Source: Arbacia lixula (Eukaryota > Echinodermata > Echinoidea > Arbacioida > Arbaciidae). Taken from it: 64,000 bases of DNA. Each line of letters starts with the position of its first letter. Position 1 is the first letter of the stretch. Under the pieces are notes generated by a model. It worked only from the letters and a program-made list of their open reading frames with translations, made no database searches and was not told where the DNA came from. The translations under genes were made by a program, and so were the position numbers. Below, one piece after another: positions 35,604 through 47,801 of this stretch. The stretch covers positions 21,089,047 through 21,153,046 of the forward strand of contig OZ022593.1 in assembly GCA_963669155.1 (NCBI GenBank), written 5' to 3'.

Positions 35604-36277
35604 CCTCTGCATTGCTGATTTAACCCTTTCGGTACTGGAGATGAAATATTAGCTTGATGGGATTTGTGTACATTTCTTGTGGAAAAAAATATCATATATT
35701 GCACACATGATGACAATTGTAAGGGGAAAAGGCACCTTAAAGCACTAAATGTTGCAACTATATTTCAGGAGCAACTGTAAAAGAATGACTGTCTTAATAA
35801 CATTCCCCTTCTGTAACAGCTTGCCTCCAAATCCTTCTTCCCATCAAAACAAAATATATTTCAATTTCTAGCTCGATTACAAATATGGAAACCAAGTTTG
35901 TTTACACAAACATACAAAGCTGAAACCAACACCTACCTCTTCCTCTGTCTCTCTCACAAACACTCTATTTTATTCCCCCCTCTCACTTCTGGTCACTTTA
36001 TGGTCACTTTATCTTGACATTCTGCTATCCATTTATTTCCTGTCAACAATTTCCTACTTTTCTGGGAAAGTAATGAGTCTAAATATATATTATTGGACAA
36101 ACAAGGACACATCTTCTTTGCAGTTTTGTTTTCTCACCTTGGAAAAGGTCAGAGGAAATATGTCAGCTCGCCAAGAAACGATGTTGACATGACCACAAAT
36201 ATATAAGTCCATCTCTCTCTCTCTTCCTGACAAATGCATTCCTCACACTTATTACATAAAAATGTTGTCCGTGTCCT
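35604..36277. other. Non-coding AT-rich stretch
   Basis: Nothing recognisable. There is a CT-rich patch at about 35935-35990. Confidence 0.5.
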
Positions 36278-36544
36278 TTATCGAGCGCAAATACGGTACA
36301 AAACAAGAGAAGATTCTTGCACCCGGTAAATGTGATTAATAATCCATGAGACATTCTCTAACTTCTCACAGTCTGCTACCCCTGTAACGGCCGTGAGTAG
36401 TGCCCAGAGGAAAAACGTGAACGCGACAAAAACAAGCTGGATGCAGAAAATAGACGGTAACCGGCACAACAAGACCGATCGGGTTGCAGTCGGGGGCTTA
36501 TGTGAAAATATGGAGAAAATGAAACGGAACACCTTAGGAGACAT
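36278..36544 (-). CDS. Candidate 88-codon secreted or membrane-anchored peptide frame
   Basis: Minus-strand ATG frame of 88 codons ending in TAA. Residues 1-30 are basic/polar, residues 31-55 form one strongly hydrophobic segment (IFCIQLVFVAFTFFLWALL) and residues 58-64 read DCEKLEN, followed by an N-V-S glycosylation sequon. This is the arrangement of a signal anchor or a long signal peptide with possible cleavage near residue 57. The DNA has clearly more CpG than its neighbours. No family is recognised and it could be the first exon of a longer gene or chance. Confidence 0.25.
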   Translation of the reverse strand: MSPKVFRFIFSIFSHKPPTATRSVLLCRLPSIFCIQLVFVAFTFFLWALLTAVTGVADCEKLENVSWIINHIYRVQESSLVLYRICAR

Positions 36545-37886
36545 TTATTAGAAAACCTCAAGTGGTTTATTAGCAGAAGGCCAGCAGAAGGAAAACAAGA
36601 ATGTTTGGCAGTGAATGTGTCTGCGGTGTGTGGGTACGTGAAGGACCAGAATTTAATTGGGTGTGTGATGGAAATAAACATGTAATGAGGAAAAAACATT
36701 TTTTTGAAGAGGCCCCACAAAACACTGACAGATATAAAGGTATTGGTAACAATGTTCCTGTGTGTAATGCATCATTGTTCACACAGCATGAGTGATCATG
36801 TATTCATTGCGCAGCATTGTGCAATGTTAGTTCAAGATACAATATTCCTAAATATATCATCAGTTTTACATAATTACACCATATTGCATCATAAATGTGC
36901 AAGATGTTCTAGTCCGTTTCTTTCTGAATAATATCAAGTCTGATCAAATCTAAGTAATATTACAGCACACTGATAATGCTTAAAAATTTCTAGGAAACAT
37001 TATATTTGTATTTTTTTTACATAATCTACCAAACTATATATTTCTCCAATCATTGCATATTTTGTAGATATACATTTATGTTTTACAATCCTAGAAGTTA
37101 CAATTGATTGTTAAGAATGTAGCTGTGGAAACACCGTCATCTGAATGAATTACCAAAAGAGCTCTCTTTGCAGTAAATTACCATCTCATAGAATCTTGCT
37201 CTCATTGTTAAACATTAATTCATACAATTCTTGAAGTTTCATCTCTATATCTTTTGTAAATGTTGAGCTTTAATGTTTATTAAAATCATGCAAACACCCA
37301 AGGGCTGCACATTTTGAATTGAAGTTGAATGTCACATCCAATAAACCATTTCAACTTCAATACAATATTATACAGTCATGCCAGATATGTTACATCTCAA
37401 ACTATGTTATATGCTAACTCTGTATGTTTCACTGTCACATTTATATAAACAAATTCAAATGAGCTGGACTTTGTTTACTAATGCATAGCTAATTATACCC
37501 AAAATTCAAAGGTAGTTCAAAAATATAATTCAAAAAGGAATTTTGATTGCTCTTAATTCATCAACAAAACATTGTTTCTCAGCCAACTGTAATGCTAACT
37601 ATGACCACACATGACCACCTCACTCTTATGATATTTTGACACATTGAAAAAGTGTGAAAAACTGTCATTATTCACAGTACAGACCTCAGACCTGCAGCTC
37701 ATGTTAATCAAGGTCTTATTTTGACATAAGAATGCAAAGAGAAGAAATTGTGTAGCCAGCTTGGATTTTACATAGATAAATGGTATTAGACATGTGTTTA
37801 TGATTGTGGTTAAAACAAAAAACACAACAGAGAAATAAGTTCACGCCACAGAGGTTAGGACTATGTGATTGATACACATATTACAC

Positions 37887-37916
37887 AAATTCAGGAAAAT
37901 TCAGGAAAATTCAGGG
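37887..37916. repeat. 10-bp tandem repeat, three copies
   Basis: AAATTCAGGA three times in a row, the last ending GGG. Confidence 0.85.
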
Positions 37917-39045
37917 AAAATCACTTGACATTCACATTGTACGGAATATCAAGTGGATAGGAGCACCAATTATTTAAGGCTAGTGATACATCTAGGGTTA
38001 TTTGACTCACAAAAGGATTAACAGCTTACGGATCATGTCTGGTTGTGTTAGAGTGAGGATGGTAGCGTTGAATATTCAACTCTGTTAATCACACATAATC
38101 ACTTCATCATCCCTTTAATCCATTTCAATCAATTTAGATTCATTTAAAATGTGAAGACTTCATGGATAAAAATACTAAATGAAGTAAGGAGAAAATTAAA
38201 TCATTGTTAGGCAGCTCGTAGAGTTAGAAAAAAGAAAGAAAGTTTCAATCAAGACATGAATATTAATGTTAAGTTTTTACTGGTCTGCTCAAATAATGAG
38301 GCTCACAGTAATCCCTTGCAGTTTTTCACTGTGTTGAATGTTGAATATTAAATATCAAAATGAAATAGAAGATGGTGGTAAAGATTATAGGACATTTGCT
38401 GCCAACATCACAAAATAACTCATTTTAAGACAGTTCCTTGCCATGATTCTAAAATCAAACTAGAATGGAATCTGTGATGGCAGCAGACTAGTTCTGCTAA
38501 GATTATAACCCAGTGTTCTTTAACACTACCATATATCACCTTTTCAGTTCAAACTTAAATGCTCAAAGAATGAAGCATAACACAGTATTTTCTTGTAGCT
38601 CTCACTCTACATAGAAAGTTAAAAGTTAAAAGAAAGTTATAAATTGCACCAAGAACAGACTGTTAGATGACATCGGATACTCAGACAGGAAACAAAAACA
38701 TATCTCAACGAAATTTACTTTAAGAAATACACTCACCCTTCAAGGAGCCTCTCTGAGAAGAATAATGATTCTGAGGAAAAGAAATTTATCATATTTGATG
38801 GTAAAAATGTGCAAATGTGTCTATATTATGACTTTGTTAAAATCACAATGAATCAACCACGACTTGCACATATTTCAAAACACATTGCACATTGCACATC
38901 TGCACGAACTGAAATTTGTTTTCAAACTTTGATGTATTTACGTGGTACATTGTAAGCATAACAATGAGTACAAATTGGCCTTGTCAGTGCCCAGTCACAT
39001 TGGAAGACACCCAAAAAGCAAACCTGGTGAGAACCTTAGCTGCCT

Positions 39046-39059
39046 GTTGCTATGGTAAC
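39046..39059. promoter_or_regulatory. RFX X-box-like palindrome
   Basis: GTTGCTATGGTAAC is a near-palindromic match to the known RFX X-box consensus (GTTRCC ... RGYAAC). It lies in unique sequence. Isolated matches occur by chance at a low rate, so function is inference. Confidence 0.4.
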
Positions 39060-39510
39060 AAACTATGTGCAACAATAGCTGTTGAGCAATGTCCCAGTTG
39101 ACCTGGTGAGGGGATTATAGACTGTGTGAGTTTCAAAGCACCGAGGATGAGGACACCATATAGGAACAAGGTTAATGACGGATTTCTCCTTATTCCTGTT
39201 TTCAAAGACAGTATTCTTTGAAGAGCTCAATCTTTTCTCAATCTGGGCATGACTGCTATCTTCTATTGATGTGAACTTTGTAAGTCTAGTGTAAGGCATC
39301 GTACAGTAACTAAGAACACGTTTCTCTGAGAAATACAGGTTGATTTCATCTGTTCAGCCAAAAGGAAATAGAGTACAAAACTGATGATATATCAGGTATA
39401 CCTCAGCAATGTAATTGAGAGCAATATGTTTCTAGGAAATATATATCACCTGTTTGATTAATTTAACTAATTTATATCACCTGTCTGGTCAAACAGGGAA
39501 TATAATGTTC

Positions 39511-39600
39511 AATAGCTGATATGTCAGCAGCAATGTTCAATACCAAGGCTGAACACTGCTACTGACCATGCAGCTGGTCATATCTGTGATTAGTTGCACA
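39511..39600 (+). repeat. Dispersed repeat family F, copy 1
   Basis: AATAGCTGATATGTCAG, CAGCAATGTTCAATAC, CACTGCTACTGACCATGCAG and ATCTGTGATTAGT correspond in order to 56184-56276. Confidence 0.55.
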
Positions 39601-39630
39601 TAGAGTAACACTCCTTAGAGTAGTCTACAG

Positions 39631-39690
39631 TCACAGACCCTTGTCTGCCAATCAGTCAATGGGTCTGAAAGTACAGAGACTAGGTCTCAT
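39631..39690 (+). repeat. Dispersed repeat family B, copy 3
   Basis: CACAGACCCTTGTCTGCCAA, TCAGTCAATGGGTCTGAAAG and ACAGAGACTAGGTCT match the copies near 12896 and 34079. Confidence 0.6.
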
Positions 39691-40364
39691 AGGTGATCAA
39701 ATACCTCCACACAAAGGCAGAACTAGAGGTCAGATTATAGTGTGCAGACACATTTTGACAGAAAGTGTCTTAATTCTTGCCATCACCAATATTGTAAAGC
39801 ATCCGGATGGAGCTTTTTGCCAACTTTGTGATGGACTTCCGGCACTCACATAATGAACCGCTTAATGATGTCGCAGATTTGAGAGACTCAGCAACTATCG
39901 CAAGAGTCCATGATTTTAAAATGTTAAATGCAAGGTGACTTTACAGAAAAATGAACAATTTGATTGAATTGTTCAGTGAAGCCAGAGAATGACAACAAAA
40001 AAACATGTTTGTGCAGGAGAGATCTCCTTACTCTATCAAAATGATACCATCACACACCTTCATTTGCACAAGCACTCCTTTTCCAGAAGCGCCAAAGTCG
40101 CCAATGGTATCCCAAAGTGCATAGCGGTCATCCTATGAAGCCTGCACCAAAGCACTGTGCTATAATGGCGAGAGTAAGAACTGGGTCTGCGGATGGAGAC
40201 TAACTTTACAGCATGACACATAACAGAAACTAGAAGTTTCTAGCATAGGAATATCTATCGTTCCTTTCCATAATTGATGAAAGAACAGCAAGCCGTTGAT
40301 CAACCTGACATGAGTCCTTGTGCTGTCTTCCTCTGATATGAACTTAGTGCACAGGGTGAACACT

Positions 40365-40468
40365 GGCTCTGTCTTATAAAGACTTGCAATTAATGGCAAC
40401 TGAGTTACAATTGATATATATATTGTAACTTTATACATTAGAGATATGGGACTGGACTTGTGATTTTT
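40365..40468 (+). repeat. GTCTTATAAAG family (D), copy 2
   Basis: GGCTCTGTCTTATAAAGACTT, GAGTTACAATTGATATATA, ACTTTATACATTAGAGATAT and GGGACTGGACTTGTGATTT match the copies at 42319 and 42681. Confidence 0.7.
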
Positions 40469-41384
40469 AAGCTAGGCCATGGAGTTAACGACATGAGAGA
40501 GTCAATCCTTACTTCCCATCAGCAGTGGAATGACACAGGTTAGACAGATAGATTAATCAGCCATACCATCCCGGAAACGGACGTTGAGCTTAGAACATTC
40601 ATGACCAGTTGATTATCAATAAAATGTCTTTTGTGACGTTTCTTTTGCCCATGTAAGAAATCAATCAATAAAGGAACACATTGGGCATTTTATTCTCTGA
40701 ACGATTCATTCTGCTGAGCTTGATTTAAAAGAGAAGTTTAGCAGAGCACACCTTACAATCTGCAGAGGCCTCCGTTTTTTATAGCTGCTTCTTACCTCAT
40801 TTGACCTTTGACATTTAGAAGGAACATTTAGCTTGACTCCACCTGCAATGAAGGTTCAGCCCCAGTGTGACCTACTTTCTCTCTTACAAAGAAAACAGTC
40901 ACCAGTCATCTTGGAGTGGGCTTCCGCCCCATAATGACCCTTGACATTTTGACCAAAAGCAGACATTTCAGACTTCATACCTTTAACCGTAGCATGAAGC
41001 AGGTAGAGGGACAGACAGATAGATAGATGTTCCACCGAGAGACGAAGACTTTTTAACTCTCCGATCATCCTTTTCCCTCTCTATGAATTATATCGCCATG
41101 CATCACTCTTTCCCCATCTTCTGGTTTTTCACCTCCTTCTTCTCCTCTTTTTGGACGTCACCTGAAATTATCCATTACACGTCTGCTGTCACTCAGCCTG
41201 TAACAGGATGCCTTGTTTTTCTCACGGCCATTTGAATATATTCATGACTTGCGGGACTCAGAGAGGAGCATGGTATTGCAGCCATGTACGTAGAACACAC
41301 CAATATCCAGCTTTCCACCCGCTTGAGTTATTTCTGTGACCACCAGCCAAGATGAAGAAGCAGAAGTCAACATAAAACTATAAT

Positions 41385-41860
41385 ATTGTTGATACATCTC
41401 TGCTAATAAATAGGCATTTATTAACATATTTTACTGCATTAATTCATCTATGCCAATAAATAAAAGAATAGAGATATTTGGGTGTAAATTAAACTACTGA
41501 GGTGCGTAAGTTAATCTAATAGTATATAAAATTGTTTGATACATCTCTGCTTACAAATAGGTATATATGAACATACTTTACTTCTTCACTGCAGCTCCCT
41601 CTGCAGATAATTAGAAGTATTTGGGTATATTAATACAACTTGGGAAGATTATGTTCCACATATGTCATCTCTCTCTAAGTTTATTGTTCCATCTCTACCT
41701 ATGTATAATACATAATCAGATATATCCATATATATATATATATATATATATATGTTTCTATTAATAGGTGGAAATATATAAAATTGACCACATTGCTACA
41801 TATCTCTGTCCATAGATATATAAATATTTCTTCAGCTATATTACCATGTCTCCTCACTCC
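41385..41860. repeat. Degenerate AT-rich tandem array, about 145-bp period
   Basis: GATACATCTCTGCT...AAATAGG occurs at 41391 and 41538 (147 bp apart), and GTATTTGGGT-type words at about 41473 and 41620. Weaker third and fourth units follow (CATCTCTACCTATGTATAA, CATATCTCTGTCCATAGATA). Confidence 0.6.
41728..41753. repeat. (AT)n microsatellite
   Basis: An uninterrupted AT alternation inside the degenerate array. Confidence 0.95.
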
Positions 41861-42318
41861 TACACCTATGTATTGCTACTGAATATTCTCCAGAGTTCAT
41901 GGCTGAAAAAAAAAATGTTTTAGTTGTTGTTGAATTAAGAATAATCAAAATGATTTTTTTTTTATTAAATAACGTTTTTGTGCATTTTCAGTGGGGGAGA
42001 ATAGCTGGAAAAAAACACAATAGCAGTTTGTGAATAGCCTACTGTGCCTTTCATATGGAAGGAACATACTGAGATAAAGAGTATATTTACAACGGTTATA
42101 ACACTAGCAAATTCATTATTTTTTAAACACTTATACCTCATGATATTTATGTGGTAGCCAGGACAAAAGATACATACATCACTTTCCAAATGAAAAACAA
42201 AACATGAAAAGCAAAGTTACACAATAGCCTCATTGAATCAAACCTTTTCAGAGGAAAGGTGAATGAAGCAGCACATGCTTTATCATACTTCAGATGGTGA
42301 AACTCATTTTACACTCTA
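41861..42318. other. Non-coding stretch
   Basis: AT-rich unique sequence. Nothing recognised. Confidence 0.5.
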
Positions 42319-42455
42319 GGCCCTGTCTTATAAAGAATTATGATTGCTTGCAAGTTGACTTACAATTGATATCAATCATCACTCTGTACATTAGAGATAA
42401 GAGATTGGACTTGCAATTGATTCAGATCAAATGCAAGTCTTTATAAAATGGGGCT
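42319..42455 (+). mobile_element. GTCTTATAAAG family (D), copy 3, most complete
   Basis: The left end GGCCCTGTCTTATAAAG is mirrored by CTTTATAAAATGGGGC at the right. Internal words are TACAATTGATATCAATCATC, TACATTAGAGATAAGAG and GGACTTGCAATTGATTCAGA. Inverted ends with no open frame suggest a MITE. Boundaries are approximate. Confidence 0.65.
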
Positions 42456-42680
42456 ATGTTTTCAAATGTGCTTACTGCATAGGCAAAGCTATATTATTGC
42501 TGCTCTTCATATGAGGTTGCTCCATATCACCTTAATTCGACAACGACTACTCTTCTGAAGATGTAAACCATTCCTAATTACTCAGGATTGGTTCTCAATC
42601 TCCTCTGCTTCGTGCCCTGCTGCAGACAGGTGGAGTTCCTTCAAGTCTTTCTTGACTTCATCCCACTTTAATTCTAGTAT

Positions 42681-42802
42681 CTGTGCTCTTTCTTATGAAG
42701 ATTTGTGATTGGTCTTCATCATAACTCTATATATTGGAGATAGGGAGTTGGACTTGCGATCCATTCAGATCTGTCGCAACTCTTTTTAAGATAGGGGCCC
42801 TG
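42681..42802 (+). mobile_element. GTCTTATAAAG family (D), copy 4
   Basis: CTCTTTCTTATGAAGATTTG, ATAACTCTATATATTGGAGA and GGGAGTTGGACTTGCGATCC align to copies 2 and 3. The right end CTTTTTAAGATAGGGGCCC is the expected inverted terminus. Confidence 0.65.
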
Positions 42803-44120
42803 GTGTTTCTCGCTTTTCATGATGGATCTCTTCTTCTCATCTGATACTCTAAGACATGACCCTGAAGCATTTCTTAAATAATGCATCCAACTGTCAAGCA
42901 GCAGTCATCACTAATAAACAGTAAAGAGTTAACAATTCTATTTGCCATAAACAAATACAAAGATAAATCTCCCTGCATTAATCAGTTTGAGTCTCTTATT
43001 GAGATAATCAACAAGAAGTTGTTGATTTACAATGATCAAGTGAATTACAATGACCTCCAAGTATCCTTGGTAGAGGGTGTTTTTTTTAACTGAAAGGGTT
43101 ACCCTAGTGAAATAAGATTGAATAAATAAATTCAGTAATCAATTAATGAAATAAATTTAGTTAGTACTACACTAAGATTGAAGGCAAATTTTACAAATAA
43201 AGAAAAAAAAACAGATGTACAATATAATGCCATGCAAAGCCAAGTCAACTCCTATATTTACACAACTTTATATTTTGAGCATGCAAAAGAGGTACAGGAC
43301 CTTGAGCTCTTTAGGTAGCAATGATGCATGATGGGATAGAATAAAAAACTGATGCATTATGGGATAGGTAGAACATACTAATCATATAGACTATAGAGCA
43401 GCCATCTGTCAGGCACAGAAGACTTGAATTATCTCTCTTCATAACAGATATAAATAACACAGGAAGTACTGAACTTCAGTTGTTTGTGAGTGAATAATTA
43501 GGAATAGATAGCAAAGAATCGCTGAGATTTAGACTAGAATGAGGGAAACATTATCAGCCTAAAATAATTCATAGACATCTAAACAAGATTCATGGCAGCA
43601 ACATGGTATGAAATCATGAATGATGGATGATGAAGCAATACGACTCATAAGCTGAAAACACAGTACATGTAACACAATGCTTTCATAAATCATCACCATT
43701 TGCACAGTGGTAGGTACCATGATGGATATATAGTGTGTTGGGGGGAACCAAGCAGAAATATCATCATGTATCGCTATCCGTCTACCTGAAGAAGTTATTG
43801 GCAAATGCCCCGCAGCCCTGTGCGCATGCATTATGGTAGATAGATTTATAAGAGAATAAGGACAGACATGTGGGATTCAGGAGAGAGCAGTGTGGGAGGA
43901 AGGAGGAATATTGAGAGAGAAAGGGAGGGGTTGGAACAAGCAGCACCTACCTGCATGGTGGGCAATGCATGCAGGGGAATTTGTTGATTGTCGACCTCAT
44001 TAGCGAGTGACAACATTCTTTATAACAAGATTTGGGAAATCCCTCATCTCCCTACCCCCCCCCCCCCCCTGGTTTCCTAATTAGCATACAGAGAGGGGGA
44101 GAGAGTGGGAGAGAGTGAGA
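42803..44120. other. Non-coding region
   Basis: No gene is recognised. A short direct repeat TGATGCATGATGGGATAG / TGATGCATTATGGGATAG lies near 43324-43370. Poly-C lies near 44057-44069. Confidence 0.55.
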
Positions 44121-44170
44121 GAGAGGGGGAGAGAGGGGGAGAGAGGGGGAGAGAGGGGGAGAGAGGGGGA
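44121..44170. repeat. 10-bp GAGAGGGGGA tandem repeat
   Basis: Five identical units in tandem, flanked by looser GAGAGTGGGA and purine-rich sequence to about 44290. Confidence 0.9.
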
Positions 44171-44755
44171 ATAGGAGCAGAAAGGGGGTGAACAGCGGGT
44201 AGAGAGGGGTGAATAATACAGAGATACAGAGAGAGTAAGAGGAAAGAGATAGAGAGTGAGAGGGAAGAGATACAGAGTGAGAAGGGAGAAATAAGACAGA
44301 GCTATGAAAAGAGAAAGATAAAAGACACTGCAGAGAAACATCTGTGTAGCAAAACAGTTTATAAAGGTGGATAGAAATATGATAAACTACACAAATTAAC
44401 AACAAAGATGAATCTGAAATGAAATGATTATGAGATGGAGAAATATGATACATTTCTACAATGACAGAAAAAAAAAAGGTTAAACAAAATGGCAGGAAAT
44501 ATAAAGTGTGGAAGAGTAAACAGTGTAGAATGTACCGAGTGTGCAGAGAAATGGAGAAAGCTATGGAGCAAGAACAGAGAGCAGAGACAGAGGTAGGAGA
44601 TGTGGTGAAACAGTAAGAGGGAGTAATCAGGGAAGGAGGTGTAAAACAGGGGAGAGGGAAAGACGGAATCTGGTTGCCATGGCATCTCACAAGCTTTGTT
44701 CTGACGTCTAACAGATAATCTAATCACTGACCTCTGTTATAAATCGATCTACTCT

Positions 44756-45124
44756 ACACTCTCTCCCCCCCTCTCCCTCTCTCTTCCCGCCTCTCACTCT
44801 CTCCCTTCGACATCTCTCTCTCTCTACTTAACATCTCTCTGTCATTTTTCCCCTTCTCTCTTTCTTAACCTCTCTCTCACTTTCCCTCTCTCATATATAT
44901 ACCCTCTCTTTCTTCCTTTGCATCTTTCTCTCCCTCTCTCTCTGTCACCCCTCTCCCTCCCCCTCACCTCTGTCTAAGTCCCCCTCAATCCTTTCCCTTC
45001 CTTGCTCTCTGATGTTCTGTATTGTATTCCTCCCTTTTTGTTCTCACCTCTTTCCTAATCTTAATTATACCAATTTCTCTCTATTTCAAAGTACCCCTCA
45101 CTTAATATATTTCTATTTCTCCTG

Positions 45125-45170
<46 letters not shown>
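44756..45170. repeat. CT-rich simple repeat block
   Basis: CTCTCT and CCCTCTCC words throughout, with a pure (CT)n core at about 45127-45168. Confidence 0.95.
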
Positions 45171-45176
<6 letters not shown>

Positions 45177-46300
45177 TACTTAGTCCTGCATATCTTCTTG
45201 CTTGGAACATTGCCTCTCCAAATACCATTTGTTCTGCCCAAAAGCGTCACCATCTCATATCAAGTGTGTCCTAAAATGTACATGATAGTGATCAACACCT
45301 ACAAAGAATAGCAAACAGGTGCATTCTCTATACACTATTGATACATCCCAACCACACTATAGAGAAGCAGTTTGCCTGACACACAAAGAGTTAGAGAACA
45401 AGGTGAGGAAGGTCATCAATTGCTATGATTGAATTCCTAGAAATCATTCTGAGGATTAATTTGTTTTTTCTAAGTTGTTTATGATTGTGATTTATGATTG
45501 TGCTCAGGTGGCTCTAATAAACACAAGCAATGCACAAAGTGATGACAATGGTTCACAATATGGGGCTGCCGATTATTCTCACATGCCATCATTGACAATA
45601 GGGATATAAACTCCTCAAATTCACGACAAGCCACTCCAGTGTTACAAATCCTACCATTTCTTAACCTTCACTGTTCCCTATATAAGGGCAAGTGAAATAA
45701 TGGATTGAGCAGGGATGTTTGAAATTCACACTTTGACTTTCGACTTTGACCTCAAAGTATCTTTGCCTGTTCTGTAGAAATGAGCCGTTGCATAAAGTTG
45801 GAAGAAAATCATCTGGCTTATAAATCTCTTATTTCAGATCATGTGACCACGGCTTGCTCCTCTGATGGCTCAGATCCAACATGTTGTAAGTTGGTCTTAA
45901 CCTCTCTCGTGATTGATGTTGTAAGTTGGTCTGTTCTTCTAAGTAAATGCAGTTATTAACTCTGTACAGGCCATGTGTATATTCACCAGGAATGTACACA
46001 AACCCTGTGAAGCAATGTTTAATCTGGCACAAGAAGGGTTAAATGGGACTAAATCTGCCAAAAGGTGTTACACATGTTCACTTTTCTTCAAATAAAAGTT
46101 TGCTTCAATTCGACATTCTATCCTGCCAAACAAACCCTTTGAAATCATGACATGTCATTCAATGCACACAAACTGTTTAATTCCATGAAATCAAATGAGA
46201 ATATCATCCTCACACACTCCTCACCATTGGGATATCAGTGTTGTTTTTATCCTCTCTCTTGTTTCGGCCTCCTCTCTGGGCAAACCTCAAATGATGGTGA
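45171..46300. other. Non-coding region
   Basis: Nothing recognised as a gene. The word ATGTTGTAAGTTGGTCT occurs twice at about 45880 and 45917. Confidence 0.55.
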
Positions 46301-46525
46301 TATTTCACTTCGTGGGAAGAGAGAGGTGTAGAGCGTGTGTTCTTGGTATCTGTAAATAATTCACATCATGCGTGGGTGCGTGGCATGCAGCATGACGCAG
46401 GAATGCTAATTAATACATCTTGCTTCCGACACAAAGGAGATCAAGATTCCATGAGCCATGACCCTGAAATTCAGCGTTCAGCGCCGCACCAGGTGAATAT
46501 AGTTAGCGTTTATTTCTCCTAAAGG
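46301..46525. promoter_or_regulatory. Possible cis-regulatory island
   Basis: Unique sequence with more CpG than its surroundings. CGTGGGAA (about 46312-46319) matches the RBPJ/Su(H) core. GCTAATTAAT is a homeodomain-type word and CAGGTG (about 46490) an E-box. The combination suggests an enhancer or a conserved element; only cross-species alignment can show it. Confidence 0.25.
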
Positions 46526-46589
46526 TTTACCTCATACCTTATGATTTGATTTGATAGTCATTGCACATGGACAGCCAAATCAATGCTAG

Positions 46590-47110
46590 ACTTGGTAATG
46601 GGAATGGTTTCACTTCTGGCTTTGATATTCTAATTGTTGAAGTGTCAGTACTGATGCCACTGCTAGTTTAAGTATTGGTTTTGAAATTGGCACTAGCATT
46701 TTATTCGCAATAGGGTTAGTATTGGGACTCAATGTATTTCTCTACCTCTCTCTCTCTCTTCTCTTTCTTCTCTCTCTCTCTATTCTCTCTCTCTCTCTTC
46801 TCTCTCTTCTCTTCTCTCTCTACTCTCTCTCTCTTCCACTCTTTCTAAGACCATATGTGTAATTATATCCCAATTTCTTTCCTCTCTTCTCTCTCTCCCC
46901 CTCTCTACCCCTCTCTATTGCATTCTCTCATTTTATTAGCACAATTTTAAGTATTGGGACTGGTACAGGTCCGGTGAAATGGTATCGGCATAGGGAAATA
47001 TATAAATATTATTGGTATTGGGTTTGGTATTGGAAATAGTTCTTGGACTGGTATCAGTATCAGTAGAGGTGATAGCATTGGTATTAGTATTGAAAGTGAC
47101 CTGAAATCTG
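46590..47110. repeat. Decayed GGTATT/GGTATC-type hexamer repeat, split by a CT tract
   Basis: TTGGTATTGG, ACTGGTATCAGTATC, GCATTGGTATTAGTATTG and similar words recur at 6-bp multiples over 46590-46735 and 46945-47110. The two parts are separated by a CT-rich block (46741-46935). Confidence 0.6.
46741..46935. repeat. CT-rich simple repeat
   Basis: CTCTCT with TTCTC interruptions. It splits the hexamer repeat. Confidence 0.95.
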
Positions 47111-47235
47111 CTACTGGTCTTCCCACAAACATTGGTTTTGTTCCAGCTTTGTGAAACTGGGGCCCCTGGATTTGATTTATTAGTCTCTCTACAGAGAACA
47201 AGTTGTGGTAAGATTATATTTGTAATAATGTCCCT

Positions 47236-47365
47236 GTCTCTTCCCTCTCCCTCCCCCCTCTCTCTCTCTCTCTCTCTCTTTCTTTCTCTCTCCATCTTCC
47301 CTCTCTTTTTCTCCCCCTCTATCCCTTTCTCTCTCCCTTTCTCCCTCTCTTTCTCTCTCTCTACC
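47236..47365. repeat. CT-rich simple repeat
   Basis: Pyrimidine tract with a pure (CT)n core near 47256-47278. Confidence 0.95.
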
Positions 47366-47486
47366 CCCAACTATATCCAATACCTCTTCAGAAGCTGCCA
47401 ATGTTATGTTGGTGATTGTTTCTACGAGCTGTCATATATTATTCATTGAATATTCATAGCGAGCAGGAGTCAGTCCCAGGGTCTTG

Positions 47487-47621
47487 TGAGTGAGTGTGTG
47501 TGAGTGTGTGTGTGTGTGTGAGTGTCTGTGTGTGTGTTTATGTGTGTGTTTGTGTGTATGTGTGTGTGTGAGTGTGAGAGTGTGTGAGTGAGTGTGTGAG
47601 TGTGTGAGTGTGTGAGTGTGT

Positions 47622-47666
<45 letters not shown>

Positions 47667-47700
47667 TGTGTGTGTGTGTGTTTATGTGTTTGTGTATGTT
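47487..47700. repeat. Compound TG/TGAG microsatellite
   Basis: TGTG, TGAGTG and TGTATG units over about 210 bp, with the purest (TG)n at about 47632-47680. Confidence 0.95.
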
Positions 47701-47801
47701 GTATGACGCTGTGTTGTCATGTGATGCTGGTGAGGATGTTACTGAGACGAAGGAGAGGAGGGAGGAGTGATGGTAAGGAACTGTATGAGGAGAGATGTGT
47801 G

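Larger units (their letters stand above)
36545..39510. other. Non-coding AT-rich region
   Basis: No gene is recognised. It holds a short AAATTCAGGA tandem repeat, a small inverted pair TTGAAGTTGAA/TTCAACTTCAA near 37320-37360, and an X-box word at 39046. Confidence 0.55.
39601..41384. other. Non-coding region
   Basis: No gene is recognised. It contains family B copy 3 and a family D copy, then unique AT-rich DNA. Confidence 0.55.
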
